Below are positions 52,012 to 62,033 of a DNA stretch of 64,000 nucleotides, one piece after another. Position numbers and translations under genes: made by a program. The first letter of the stretch is position 1, and the number at the start of each line of letters is the position of its first letter. The notes below the pieces were generated by a model. That model made no database searches. It saw only the letters and a program-made list of their open reading frames with translations, and was not told the origin of the DNA. Source of the stretch: Actinomadura sp. NBRC 104425 (lineage in GTDB: Bacteria > Actinomycetota > Actinomycetes > Streptosporangiales > Streptosporangiaceae); the NCBI RefSeq assembly GCF_030269545.1, contig NZ_BSTN01000001.1, positions 265,204 to 329,203 of the forward strand, written 5' to 3'.

Positions 52012-52443
52012 TCAGCGCGGGCGGTCGGCCTCCTGGACCGACCGCCACAGCGTGACGTACCACGGCTCCTTGCGCGTGGCGTCGGCGGGCTTGGACTGCT
52101 GCCGCTCGCCGCCGCCACCGTCCAGGACGATGTAGCAGCGCTCCCCCGGCATGCAGTAGTGCAGGCGCCGTTTGGCCTCGCGCTCAATGTACGACTTGTC
52201 GCCGAGCTGCCGCTTGCGCTCTTCGAGCTGGGCCACCTCACGGCGGGCGACCCGCTCCTGCTGCTTGAGCTGGGCGATCTCCTGGCGCTGCGCGACGTAC
52301 TCGCGCACCGGGTAGGCCAGGCTGAGCGCGATGGCGCACATGACGACCGCCAGGATGGCGGCACGGCCGGTCAGCGCCGTGCCGCCCCTGCGGCCGGGGC
52401 GCGCGCGCTCCTCGCCGCCCTCGTCGTCCCGCCGGCGGGCCAC
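52012..52443 (-). CDS. Septum formation initiator (DivIC/FtsB-like)
   Basis: 143 residues. Charged N-terminal tail, single membrane helix (AAILAVVMCAIALSLAYPVREY), then a coiled coil (QRQEIAQLKQQERVARREVAQLEERKRQLGD) and the conserved DKSYIEREAKRRLHYCMPGER end motif. It acts at the divisome with FtsL/FtsQ homologues. It follows eno by 19 bp, the order conserved in actinobacteria. Confidence 0.9.
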   Translation of the reverse strand: MARRRDDEGGEERARPGRRGGTALTGRAAILAVVMCAIALSLAYPVREYVAQRQEIAQLKQQERVARREVAQLEERKRQLGDKSYIEREAKRRLHYCMPGERCYIVLDGGGGERQQSKPADATRKEPWYVTLWRSVQEADRPR

Positions 52444-52462
52444 CGCAGCCTCCCGTCCGCGC

Positions 52463-53791
<1,329 letters not shown>

Positions 53792-53877
53792 CTATCGATG
53801 CCCTCTGTCCATCCTCCAACGGACACGGGGGTGGCCGGGAAAGGCCGAGTGTGATGCATCCGTCCCGCGCCCAAGAC

Positions 53878-53905
53878 TTGACGAAAGCATTACCTAGCTT
53901 ATCTA
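53878..53905 (+). promoter_or_regulatory. Candidate promoter of the ABC importer operon
   Basis: TTGACG (53878-53883), a 16-bp spacer and TATCTA (53900-53905), close to the housekeeping consensus. The 5' leader is about 35 nt. The region is locally AT-rich and contains ACTTATTTAGTAGG further downstream, which may be a regulator site. Confidence 0.6.
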
Positions 53906-53946
53906 CTGTCCAGGTCAAACCCACTTATTTAGTAGGGATCTTGGAC

Positions 53947-55020
53947 ATGCGTCGCACACATCGTTCGTCACTGTGGGGGCTGCCCCGTCGGCTCGCCGCG
54001 GCCGCGCTGGCCGTGCTGCTCGGCGCCGGGACGCTCGGCGCCTGTGGTGGCGACGACGACAGCGGCGGCTCCGGCGGAGCGGAGGAACCGCTGCGGCTCG
54101 GATACTTCCCCAACATCACCCACGCCACCGCCCTGGTCGGCGTGCAGCGCGGCATCTTCGCCAAGCACCTGGGCACCGCGCCGCGCACCTCCACCTTCAA
54201 CGCCGGCCCGTCCGCGGTCGAGGCGGTGTTCTCCGGGGCGGTGGACGCCACGTTCGTCGGCCCGAACCCGACCATCAACGCCTGGGCCAGGTCGCACGGC
54301 AAGGCCATCAAGGTCATCTCGGGTGCCGCCTCCGGCGGGGCGTCGCTGGTGGTCAAGCCGGAGATCAAGTCCGTCCAGGACCTGCGCGGCAAGAAGATCG
54401 CCACGCCGCAGCTGGGCAACACCCAGGACGTGGCGGTGCGCTACTACCTCAAGAGCCAGGGCCTGACCGCCAACAAGGACGGCAGCGGCGATGTCAAGAT
54501 CGTCCCGCAGGAGAACGCGCAGACCCTGCAGACCTTCGCGCAGGGCACCATCGACGGCGCCTGGGTGCCCGAGCCGTACGCCTCCCGGCTGATCCTGGAG
54601 AACAAGGGCAAGCGGCTGCTGAACGAGGCGTCGCTGTGGCCCGGCGGCAAGTTCGTGGTGACCAACCTGATCGTCCGGCAGGACTACGCCAAAGAGCACC
54701 CCGAGCAGGTCAAGAAGCTGCTGCAGGCCGTGGTCGAGGCCACCGACCTGATCAACAACAACCCCGAAGACGCCAAGAAGGCCGTCAACGAGCAGCTCAC
54801 CAAGCTCAGCGGCAAGCCGCTCAAGCAGGAGATCCTCGACGCGTCCTTCAAGGAGATCACCTTCACCGTGGACCCGGTCGCCTCCTCGCTGGTCCAGGGC
54901 GCCCGGCACGCCGAGGAGGTCGGCCTGCTGGAGCCGGTGGACCTGAACGGCATCTACGATCTCGGCCCGCTCAACGAAGTGCTCAAGGCGAGCGGAAAGG
55001 CACAGGTCAGCGACAAATGA
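53947..55020 (+). CDS. ABC transporter substrate-binding lipoprotein (SsuA/TauA-like)
   Basis: 357 residues from ATG 53947. Signal peptide with lipobox LGAC (after LAVLLGAGTLG), then a Gly/Ser/Asp linker and the NMT1/SsuA-type binding domain (LRLGYFPNITHATALVGVQRG, FVGPNPTINAWARS, KKIATPQLGNTQDVAVRYYL). Members bind sulfonates, taurine, nitrate or thiamin precursors; the ligand here is not determinable. GPSAVEAVFSGAVDA is the usual ligand-contact segment. Stop overlaps the ATPase start (ATGA). Confidence 0.93.
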   Translation: MRRTHRSSLWGLPRRLAAAALAVLLGAGTLGACGGDDDSGGSGGAEEPLRLGYFPNITHATALVGVQRGIFAKHLGTAPRTSTFNAGPSAVEAVFSGAVDATFVGPNPTINAWARSHGKAIKVISGAASGGASLVVKPEIKSVQDLRGKKIATPQLGNTQDVAVRYYLKSQGLTANKDGSGDVKIVPQENAQTLQTFAQGTIDGAWVPEPYASRLILENKGKRLLNEASLWPGGKFVVTNLIVRQDYAKEHPEQVKKLLQAVVEATDLINNNPEDAKKAVNEQLTKLSGKPLKQEILDASFKEITFTVDPVASSLVQGARHAEEVGLLEPVDLNGIYDLGPLNEVLKASGKAQVSDK

Positions 55021-55835
55021 CAGAGGCCGTCACGGCCGCGCCCAGCCGGACCCCCGCGCCCGCGGCGGTCCGGCTGAGTGGCGTGTCCAAAGCGTTCGGA
55101 ACCGGTGACGCGGCCCTGCTCGCGCTCGACGGCGTCTCCCTGGACGTGGCGCCCGGCGAGTTCGTGTGCCTGCTCGGCGCGTCCGGCTGCGGCAAGAGCA
55201 CCCTGCTCAACCTGGTCGCCGACCTGGACAAGCCGACCTCGGGCAGCATCGACACCGGCGGCGCGCGGGTCGCGCTGATGTTCCAGGAGCCGGCGCTGTT
55301 CCCGTGGCTGACCGTCAGCGCCAACATCGAGCTGGCCCTGAAGATGCGCGGGGTGCCGCGGGCCGAGCGGCGCGAGCGGGCCTCGGCGCTGCTGGCCTCG
55401 GTGCACCTGAGCGGGTTCGGCAAGAAGCGCCCGCACCAGCTGTCGGGCGGCATGCGCCAGCGGGTCGCGCTGGCGCGCGCCCTCGCCCTCACGGTGGACG
55501 TGCCGCCGGGGAGCGACGGCGGCCAGGGCACCCTGCTGCTGATGGACGAGCCGTTCGGCGCGCTGGACGCGATGACCCGCGACCTGCTGCACGACGAGAT
55601 CGAGCGGATCTGGCGCGAACGCGGGCTGACCGTGCTGTTCGTCACCCACAACGTGCGCGAGGCCGTGCGGCTCGGCGACCGGGTGGTGCTGCTCAGCAGC
55701 CGCCCCGGCAAGGTCGTGGAGGAGTTCCCGGTCGACATCGAGCGCCCCCGGCGCATCGACGCCGCCCCCGTGGCGGCGCTGGCCGGCAAGATCACCGACC
55801 GGCTGCGTGAGGAGGTCGGCCGCCATGGCGGTTGA
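55017..55835 (+). CDS. ABC transporter ATP-binding protein (SsuB/TauB-like)
   Basis: 272 residues. Walker A LLGASGCGKSTLLN, Q-loop MFQEPALFPW, signature LSGGMRQRVALARAL and Walker B TLLLMDEPFGALDAMTR are intact, with H-loop FVTHNVREA. An insert of about 12 residues (VDVPPGSDGGQG) sits before Walker B. The start ATG overlaps the binding-protein stop by 4 bp; its 3' end overlaps the permease start by 11 bp. Confidence 0.95.
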   Translation: MTEAVTAAPSRTPAPAAVRLSGVSKAFGTGDAALLALDGVSLDVAPGEFVCLLGASGCGKSTLLNLVADLDKPTSGSIDTGGARVALMFQEPALFPWLTVSANIELALKMRGVPRAERRERASALLASVHLSGFGKKRPHQLSGGMRQRVALARALALTVDVPPGSDGGQGTLLLMDEPFGALDAMTRDLLHDEIERIWRERGLTVLFVTHNVREAVRLGDRVVLLSSRPGKVVEEFPVDIERPRRIDAAPVAALAGKITDRLREEVGRHGG

Positions 55836-56727
55836 GACCCGCAAGAACGTGCCCGACCCCGCCGACGACCCCGCCGACGACCCGGCGCTGCAACGGCAGA
55901 TCACCGGGCTGGACGCGCTGGAGCTGGCCCAGGGCGCCCGCCGCGGCCCGCTGTCGCGGCTGTGGTCGGCGGCCTGGCCGATGGTCACGGCCGTGGCGAT
56001 CGCGCTGGCGTTCTGGCAGGCGGTGGTGTGGAGCGGCTGGAAGGACCCCTGGGTGCTGCCCGGCCCCGCCGACACCCTGCCGGTGTTCTGGGACCAGATC
56101 ACCAGCGGCCGGTTCTGGGAGGCCGTCGCGCTGACCATGCAGCGGGCGGTGATCGGGTTCGCGCTGTCCATCGTGATCGGCGTGCTGGTCGGTGCGCTGG
56201 TGTCGCAGTTCCGCATCCTGCGCCGGGCGTTCGGGTCGATGATCACCGGGCTGCAGACGATGCCGTCGATCTCCTGGTTCCCGCTGGCCATCCTGCTGTT
56301 CCAGCTCAGCGAGAGCGCGATCCTGTTCGTGGTGGTGCTGGGCGCGTCTCCGTCCATCGCCAACGGGCTGATCGCGGGCGTCGACTACACCCCGCCGATC
56401 CTGCTGCGCGCGGGCAAGGTGCTCGGCCTGCGCGGGCTGCTTTTGTACCGGCATCTGATCCTGCCCGCCTCGCTGCCGTCGTTCGTGGCGGGGCTCAAGC
56501 AGGGCTGGGCGTTCGCCTGGCGCAGCCTGATGGCGGGCGAGCTGCTGGTGATCATCGGCGACACCACCTCGCTGGGCGTGCTGCTGTCGCAGGCCCGCGA
56601 GCTGAACAACACCGCCGACATGATCTCCTACATGATCGTCATTCTGATCATCGGGATCGTCATCGACCAGCTGTTCGGCGTCGCCGACCGCGCCCTGCGC
56701 ACCCGCTGGGGCATGGACAGCGACTGA
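55825..56727 (+). CDS. ABC transporter permease (SsuC/TauC-like)
   Basis: 300 residues from ATG 55825, with GAGGAGG 8 nt upstream. Six predicted membrane helices. The EAA-type coupling helix is around GVDYTPPILLRAGKVLGLRG and ILPASLPSFVAGLKQGWAFA. The N-terminal ~35 residues are acidic with a DPADDPADDPA repeat. Completes a three-gene importer; no sulfonate monooxygenase gene is adjacent. Confidence 0.94.
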   Translation: MAVETRKNVPDPADDPADDPALQRQITGLDALELAQGARRGPLSRLWSAAWPMVTAVAIALAFWQAVVWSGWKDPWVLPGPADTLPVFWDQITSGRFWEAVALTMQRAVIGFALSIVIGVLVGALVSQFRILRRAFGSMITGLQTMPSISWFPLAILLFQLSESAILFVVVLGASPSIANGLIAGVDYTPPILLRAGKVLGLRGLLLYRHLILPASLPSFVAGLKQGWAFAWRSLMAGELLVIIGDTTSLGVLLSQARELNNTADMISYMIVILIIGIVIDQLFGVADRALRTRWGMDSD

Positions 56728-56761
56728 CCACGGCGACTGACCACGGCATCTGACCCGGACC

Positions 56762-56793
56762 GGCGGGGCGGGGGCACGCGACCCCGCCCCGCC
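56762..56793 (+). terminator. Terminator of the ABC importer operon
   Basis: A 12-bp stem GGCGGGGCGGGG/CCCCGCCCCGCC with an 8-nt loop, 34 bp after the permease stop. Confidence 0.6.
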
Positions 56794-56817
56794 GGCCGGG
56801 CGACGGTGGGCGTACGG

Positions 56818-56877
56818 CGTCCGGGTGCACGCCGTCCGGGTGCACGCCGTCCGGGTGCACGCCGTCCGGGTGCACGC
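56818..56877. repeat. 15-bp tandem repeat, four exact copies
   Basis: Unit CGTCCGGGTGCACGC repeats four times without a mismatch. The palindrome GTGCAC lies in each unit. It sits between the ABC terminator and the stop of the lectin gene. Confidence 0.95.
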
Positions 56878-56888
56878 CGTCGCGGACG

Positions 56889-57419
56889 CTAGACGCGCTC
56901 GAAGGTGAACCGCTGGTTGGCCCCGCCGTTGCAGCGGTACTGGACGATCGGGGTGCCGTTCGAGGCGCTCAGGCCGGGCACGTCCAGGCACTTGTTGTGC
57001 AGGGTGCGCACCTCGTACCGGCCGGAGCCGACCGGCCGCAGCCGGAACCTCTGGTTGGCCGTGCCGCGGCACCGGTACTGGATGATCGCGGCGCCGTCCG
57101 CGGTGCTCCTGCCGCTGACGTCCAGGCACTTGTTGTGCAGGGTGCGGATCTGGAAGCGGCCGCGCTCGGCGGCCACCAGCCGGAACGTCTGGTTGGCGCC
57201 GTCGTGGCACCGGTACTGGATGATCGGGGTGCCATCGGCGAAGTCGCCGCCGCGGACGTCCAAACACTTGTCATGCAACGTCAGGATTCTTCCGCGCTCG
57301 GAGGACTGCAGCCGGCCCGCGGACGCGGCGTCGGCGGCGGTGGACGCCATCAGGGGGGCGGCGAGGGCGAGCAGGGCGGCGGCCGGCAGGCCGCGTCGCG
57401 CCGTGAGGGGGAAACGCAT
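56889..57419 (-). CDS. Secreted ricin-type beta-trefoil protein
   Basis: 176 residues from ATG 57419 (GAGAGG upstream). Signal peptide (GLPAAALLALAAPLMASTAA, AxA site ADA). The mature part holds three clear beta-trefoil repeats of about 45 residues, each with KCLDV, a GxxIxQYRC strand and NQxF/R (DKCLDVRGGDFADGTPIIQY, NKCLDVSGRSTADGAAIIQY, NKCLDVPGLSASNGTPIVQY). It is a stand-alone lectin with no attached enzyme; it probably binds galactose- or xylan-like sugars. An AT-rich promoter region lies upstream (57480-57500). Confidence 0.93.
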   Translation of the reverse strand: MRFPLTARRGLPAAALLALAAPLMASTAADAASAGRLQSSERGRILTLHDKCLDVRGGDFADGTPIIQYRCHDGANQTFRLVAAERGRFQIRTLHNKCLDVSGRSTADGAAIIQYRCRGTANQRFRLRPVGSGRYEVRTLHNKCLDVPGLSASNGTPIVQYRCNGGANQRFTFERV

Positions 57420-57604
57420 GGCACACCTCTCAGGTGGAAGGATGTCGCGTCCGATCCACATCGGACTACCTCAAGTAATCATGTAGTCGCCAATTGTGTT
57501 CAAGAGGGGATCGGACACAACCCCCTTGCGCCGGCGTTACCCAAACCCCACCTGCCCGCACAGCCACAGCAGCAACAGATCACCCCGAGGCAGGTGCCTG
57601 GGGT

Positions 57605-59461
57605 TCAGCCGCGGTCGCCGCTCTGCTCCCTGAGCGCGGCTTCGATGGCGGCGGACATCGAGGGCACGTCATGGCCGCCCTCATAGGGTTCGCCGTTGAT
57701 GAAGAACGTGGGGGTGCCGCCCACGCCGCTGCGTTCGCCGCCCTCCATGTCGGACAGGACGCGCTGCCGGTGCCGTTCCACGTCGCGCCACAGGGGGACG
57801 CCCATCGACTCGGCGTAGGAGGCCAGGTCGGAGTCGGACAGGGCGAGCTGGTTGCGGAACAGGGTGTCGTGCATGTCCCAGAACCGGCCGTGGTCGGCGG
57901 CGGACTCGGCGGCCAGGGCGGCGGCCATCGCGCGCGGGTGCAGCTCCGACAGGGGGAAATGGCGGAACACGACCCGCAGCCGGTCGCCGAAGCGTTCCCG
58001 CAGCTCCTCCAGGACGGGGTGGGCGCGGCCGCAGTACGGGCACTCATAGTCGCCGTACTCGACCAGGGTGACCGGCGCGTCCATAGGGCCGCGGACGTGG
58101 TCGGCGTCGGTGACCGGCGGCAGCGGCTCGGCCTCCACGGGGATCTCGTCCTCCCGGGACGGCGGCGCGCAGACGGCGCCGCGGTTCCAGGCCATGCGGA
58201 AGACCAGCCAGCCGAGCCCGGCCGCCAGCAGCGACCCGGCCAGGATGCCGATCTTGGCCTGGCTCTGCAGCGCCGGATCGTCGGCGAACGCCAAATCGGT
58301 GATGAACAGCGAGACCGTGAAGCCGATGCCGGACACCGCCGCGCCGCCGAGCACCTGCCCCCACACCAGGCTGCCGGGCAGCACCCCCCAGTTCCACCGC
58401 AGCGGCAGCCAGGTGCCGAGGGCGATCCCGGTGAACTTGCCGGCCACCAGGCCGGCCGCCACCCCGATGGTGACCGGCGAGGTGGCGGCGGCGCGCAGGG
58501 TGCCGCCGTCCAGGCGGACGCCCGCGTTGGCCAGCGCGAAGATCGGCACGATGACGTAGCTGGTCCACGGGTGCAGCAGCAGCTGCAGCCGCTCGTTCAC
58601 CGAGACGGTGCGCTGGACGGTGCGGCCCGCCTCGACGGCCAGTTCGGGGCTCGGGGCGCGCGCCAGCTCCCGCAGCATCTCGTTGGCGCGCAGCACCTTG
58701 TGCCCGCTGGGCGCGTACACCACGACCAGGGCGCCGAGCAGGATGCCCGCGAGGGTGGGGTGCACGCCGCTCTCCAGCATGGCGGCCCACACCCCCAGGC
58801 CGAGCACCAGGTAGGCGGGGGCGCGCCAGAACCGCAGCCAGCGGGCCGCGACGATCAGCCCGGTGAGCAGCACGGCGACCGCCAGCGCGGTGACCGACAG
58901 CGACTCGGTGTAGAAGACCGCGACGACCAGGATCGCGCCGATGTCGTCGACCACGGCCAGGGTGAGCAGGAAGGCGCGCAGCGGCTCGGGGCAGCGGGTG
59001 CCGATCACCGCCAGCAGGCCGAGGACGAACGCGGTGTCGCTGGCCAGCGGGATTCCCCAGCCGCTCGCACCGGGGCCGCCGGCGTTGACCGCCGTGTAGA
59101 CCAGCGCGGGGACCGCCATCCCGCCGAGCGCGGCCACCGCGGGCACGGCGATCAGGCGGCGGTCGCGCAGCTGGCCGATGCGGACCTCGCGGCTGATCTC
59201 CAGCCCGATGACGAAGAAGAACAGCGCCATCAGCCCGTCGTTGACCAGGTGCCGCAGGTCGAGGGCGACGGTGTGGTCGCCGATCCGCACCGCCAGTTCG
59301 GTGTGCCAGAACGTCTCGTAGGTGTCGCCGAACGGGGAGTTGGCCCACAGCAGCCCGGCGACCGTCGCGGCCAGCAGCACGCTGGTCCCGCCCACCTCGG
59401 TGCGCAGGAACGAGCGCAGCCCCGGCGGCACCGCCCGTGCGGCGATGGAGATCTCGCTCAC
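57605..59461 (-). CDS. NhaA Na+/H+ antiporter fused to DsbA-like thioredoxin domain
   Basis: 618 residues from GTG 59461 (GAGGAA at 7 nt). Residues ~1-410 are NhaA with 12 helices; the ion-binding Asp pair is in LAVVDDIGAILVVAV and further conserved segments are GMAVPALVYT and SGIGFTVSLFITDLAF. After a linker, residues ~450-618 form a thioredoxin/DsbA-like domain with CPYC (474-477) and the cis-Pro in GGTPTFFING. The fusion is known in actinomycetes; the oxidoreductase domain faces either side depending on helix count. It may protect or regulate the transporter, but this is speculation. Confidence 0.93.
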   Translation of the reverse strand: MSEISIAARAVPPGLRSFLRTEVGGTSVLLAATVAGLLWANSPFGDTYETFWHTELAVRIGDHTVALDLRHLVNDGLMALFFFVIGLEISREVRIGQLRDRRLIAVPAVAALGGMAVPALVYTAVNAGGPGASGWGIPLASDTAFVLGLLAVIGTRCPEPLRAFLLTLAVVDDIGAILVVAVFYTESLSVTALAVAVLLTGLIVAARWLRFWRAPAYLVLGLGVWAAMLESGVHPTLAGILLGALVVVYAPSGHKVLRANEMLRELARAPSPELAVEAGRTVQRTVSVNERLQLLLHPWTSYVIVPIFALANAGVRLDGGTLRAAATSPVTIGVAAGLVAGKFTGIALGTWLPLRWNWGVLPGSLVWGQVLGGAAVSGIGFTVSLFITDLAFADDPALQSQAKIGILAGSLLAAGLGWLVFRMAWNRGAVCAPPSREDEIPVEAEPLPPVTDADHVRGPMDAPVTLVEYGDYECPYCGRAHPVLEELRERFGDRLRVVFRHFPLSELHPRAMAAALAAESAADHGRFWDMHDTLFRNQLALSDSDLASYAESMGVPLWRDVERHRQRVLSDMEGGERSGVGGTPTFFINGEPYEGGHDVPSMSAAIEAALREQSGDRG

Positions 59462-59524
59462 GTCCGCTTCCTCACCCCGCGTCCCGCCTCGGCCCAGAGC
59501 CGCCGCGCGGTACAACCTCCCGGG

Positions 59525-61936
59525 TCAGGGGCTTGTTCCGGGAGGATCCTCGACGCCCCGTCCGGGGCCGGGGGGCTGCGGCCCTGCCTCGGGGGGCGGC
59601 GTGGGGTCGGGGCCCGGCTCGTCGGGTTCGGGGGGCTCGGGGTCGGGCCGCGGGCGGTCGCCGCCGCGGCTGACGTGCAGGATGACGGTGCCGTCGGCGG
59701 CGGCGGTGGACATGCCCGCCACCGTCCCCGCCGGGTACCGGTCGGACCGCACGGGCGCCCCCAGGCGCGCCTGGAAGCCGGCCGCGCGGAGCCGGGCGAG
59801 CGCGGCGCCCAGCGTCATGCCGCGCACGTCGGGGGCCCGGTCGATCTCGCCGCTGCCGCGGCGGAAGAAGCGGGCCGGGGGCCGCGCGAACGGGGTGGCG
59901 GGGCGCCCGGCCAGCGCGCCGGCCATGGTGTCGTGCCAGATCGGCGCGGGGATCGTCGCCCCGTACACCGCGCCGTAGCAGCGGCCGTCCATGCACAGGT
60001 TCCGCATCGGGTGCTTGTAGCCGCCGCGCGGGTCGCCCACCCACACCGCCGCGGCCAGGTCGGGCGTGTAGCCGGCGAACCAGGCGGCGGAGAAGTCGTC
60101 GACGGTGCCGGTCTTGCCCGCGGCGGGGCGGCCGATGCCCTGGCCGCGCGCGGTGCCCTTGGTCAGCACGCCGCGCAGCACGTGGTTGACCGCGTCGGCG
60201 ACGCCCTTGTCCAGCACCTGCTCGCAGTCGGCGCCCGGCACCCGCAGCTCCCGGCCCTGCGCGTCGGTGATCCGCTTGATGGCGATCGGCTTGCAGTAGC
60301 GGCCGCGGGCGCCGAACGCGGCGTAGGCGGCGGCCAGCCGCACCGGCGACACCGGGTTGAAGCCGAGGGTGAAGGACGGGTACTGCTCCAGCGGCTTGCC
60401 GTTGGCCTGCCGCATGCCGAGCTTTTCGGCCATCTTCACCGTGTCGCACAGCCCGACCTTGCGCTGCAGCGCCAGAAAGAACGTGTTCACCGAGTGGTGG
60501 GTGCCGGTGACCAGGGTGAACTCGCGGCCGCCCTCGCCGTCGGCGGCGTTGCGCAGCGGCTTGGTGTCGCCGACGCGGCGGCCCTTGCAGTCGCGGTACC
60601 CGGTCGGGACGAAGGCGCGCGGCGCCATCAGGCGGGTGCCGAACGGCATGTTCTCGTCCAGCGCGGCGGCCAGCGTGAACACCTTGAACGTCGATCCGGC
60701 CTGCATGCCGATGCTGGAGCCGTGGCTGGCGTCGGCGGCGAAGTTGATCCATGTCTTGCCGCGTTCCCGGTTCGAGCCCAGTTCGCGGTCGACGGCCATG
60801 CCCTTGATCTCGCCGGTGCCGGGTTCGACGAGCGCCTCGGCGGCGGCCTTGCCGGCGGAGTTCTTCGGGGGGACGTGCCGGTCGACGGCGCGCTGGGCGG
60901 CCCGCTGCGTCTGCGGGTCCAGGGTGGTGCGGATGGTCAGGCCGCCGCGTTTGAGCAGCCGTTCGCGGGCCTTGGCCGTCTTGCCGAACACCGGATTGGT
61001 GAGGATCTCGCGCTGTACGTAGTCGCAGAAGAACGGGGCCTTGCTGACGACGCAGCCGCTGCGGGTCCGCTTGACGCGCAGGCCGAGGGGTTTGCGTGCG
61101 GCGGCTTCGGCGGCGGCCCGGTCGATCCAGTTCAGCTCGGCCATGCGGCGCAGCACGACGTTGCGCCGTTTGCGCGCGGCCTTGGGGTGGCGGATCGGGT
61201 CGTAGGCGTGCGGATAGCGGATCACCCCGGCCAGCAGCGCCGCCTCGGCCAGCTGCAATTCGGCCGCGGGCTTGCCGAAGTAGTGCCGGGAGGCCGCCTC
61301 GATGCCGTAGGCGCCGTCGCCGAAGTAGGCGATGTTGAGGTAGCGGCGCAGGATCTCGTCCTTGGAGAACCGCTTCTCCAGCGCCACCGCGTACCGCAGT
61401 TCGCGGATCTTGCGGGCGGCGCTGATCTCCTGGGCGGCGCGCTGCTCGGCGACGGTGTCGGCCTGGGCGATCAGCAGGTTCTTGACGTACTGCTGGGTGA
61501 TGCCCGAGCCGCCCTGGGTGATCTGCCTGGACGTCAGATTGCTGGCCAGCGCCCGCAGCGTGCCCTGGGAGTCCAGGGCGCCGTGCTCGTAGAACCGGCT
61601 GTCCTCGATGGCCAGCACGGCGCGGCGGGCGATCGGCGCGATCTGGTCCAGCCGCACGTCCACCCGGTTCTGATAGTAGAACGTGGCGATCACCGAGCCG
61701 TCGGCGGCCAGGATCCGGGACCGCTGCGGCACATCCGACACGTCCAGGTCGTCCGGTTCCTCCTGGAACCAGCGGGCGGCGTCGCGGGCGCCGATCCCCG
61801 CGCCGCACGCGGTGGGCAGCAGCATCAGCGCGACCAGGACGCCCGCCAGGGTGCTGAGGCCGCCCAGGTGCCGGACGGCGCGCATGCGCGCCGCGCGCAC
61901 GCTCGCGGCCGAGCCCCCGCGTGACCCTCCCAGCAC
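59525..61936 (-). CDS. Class A penicillin-binding protein with PASTA domain
   Basis: About 803 residues from GTG 61936. A membrane helix (LSTLAGVLVALMLLPTACGA) leads to a GT51 transglycosylase domain (VLAIEDSRFYEHGALDSQGT, GGSGITQQYVKN, KDEILRRYLNIAYFGDGAYG) and a transpeptidase domain with AGSTFKVF (SxxK), SVN and GKTGT. A single PASTA domain (VRGMTLGAALARLRAAGFQA) and a Pro/Glu-rich tail end the protein. It polymerises and cross-links peptidoglycan. The start is uncertain: GTG 61936 or ATG 61885; the longer frame to 62119 overlaps mazG. The TAC box in PTAC resembles a lipobox but is probably just within the helix. Confidence 0.92.
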   Translation of the reverse strand: MLGGSRGGSAASVRAARMRAVRHLGGLSTLAGVLVALMLLPTACGAGIGARDAARWFQEEPDDLDVSDVPQRSRILAADGSVIATFYYQNRVDVRLDQIAPIARRAVLAIEDSRFYEHGALDSQGTLRALASNLTSRQITQGGSGITQQYVKNLLIAQADTVAEQRAAQEISAARKIRELRYAVALEKRFSKDEILRRYLNIAYFGDGAYGIEAASRHYFGKPAAELQLAEAALLAGVIRYPHAYDPIRHPKAARKRRNVVLRRMAELNWIDRAAAEAAARKPLGLRVKRTRSGCVVSKAPFFCDYVQREILTNPVFGKTAKARERLLKRGGLTIRTTLDPQTQRAAQRAVDRHVPPKNSAGKAAAEALVEPGTGEIKGMAVDRELGSNRERGKTWINFAADASHGSSIGMQAGSTFKVFTLAAALDENMPFGTRLMAPRAFVPTGYRDCKGRRVGDTKPLRNAADGEGGREFTLVTGTHHSVNTFFLALQRKVGLCDTVKMAEKLGMRQANGKPLEQYPSFTLGFNPVSPVRLAAAYAAFGARGRYCKPIAIKRITDAQGRELRVPGADCEQVLDKGVADAVNHVLRGVLTKGTARGQGIGRPAAGKTGTVDDFSAAWFAGYTPDLAAAVWVGDPRGGYKHPMRNLCMDGRCYGAVYGATIPAPIWHDTMAGALAGRPATPFARPPARFFRRGSGEIDRAPDVRGMTLGAALARLRAAGFQARLGAPVRSDRYPAGTVAGMSTAAADGTVILHVSRGGDRPRPDPEPPEPDEPGPDPTPPPEAGPQPPGPGRGVEDPPGTSP

Positions 61937-62033
61937 GGGCCAAGAGTAAACGGGGCGATCGCGGCCCACCACCCCCCGGCGGCCCCCGTCCGACGGCACA
62001 GGAGCCGACGGTGCGGGCGGGGGCCGCCCGCGG

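Noticed and set aside
57494-61924. A 1476-codon plus-strand open frame
   Set aside because: Antisense to the NhaA fusion and the PBP gene, both of which have intact motifs. The open frame is due to GC bias.
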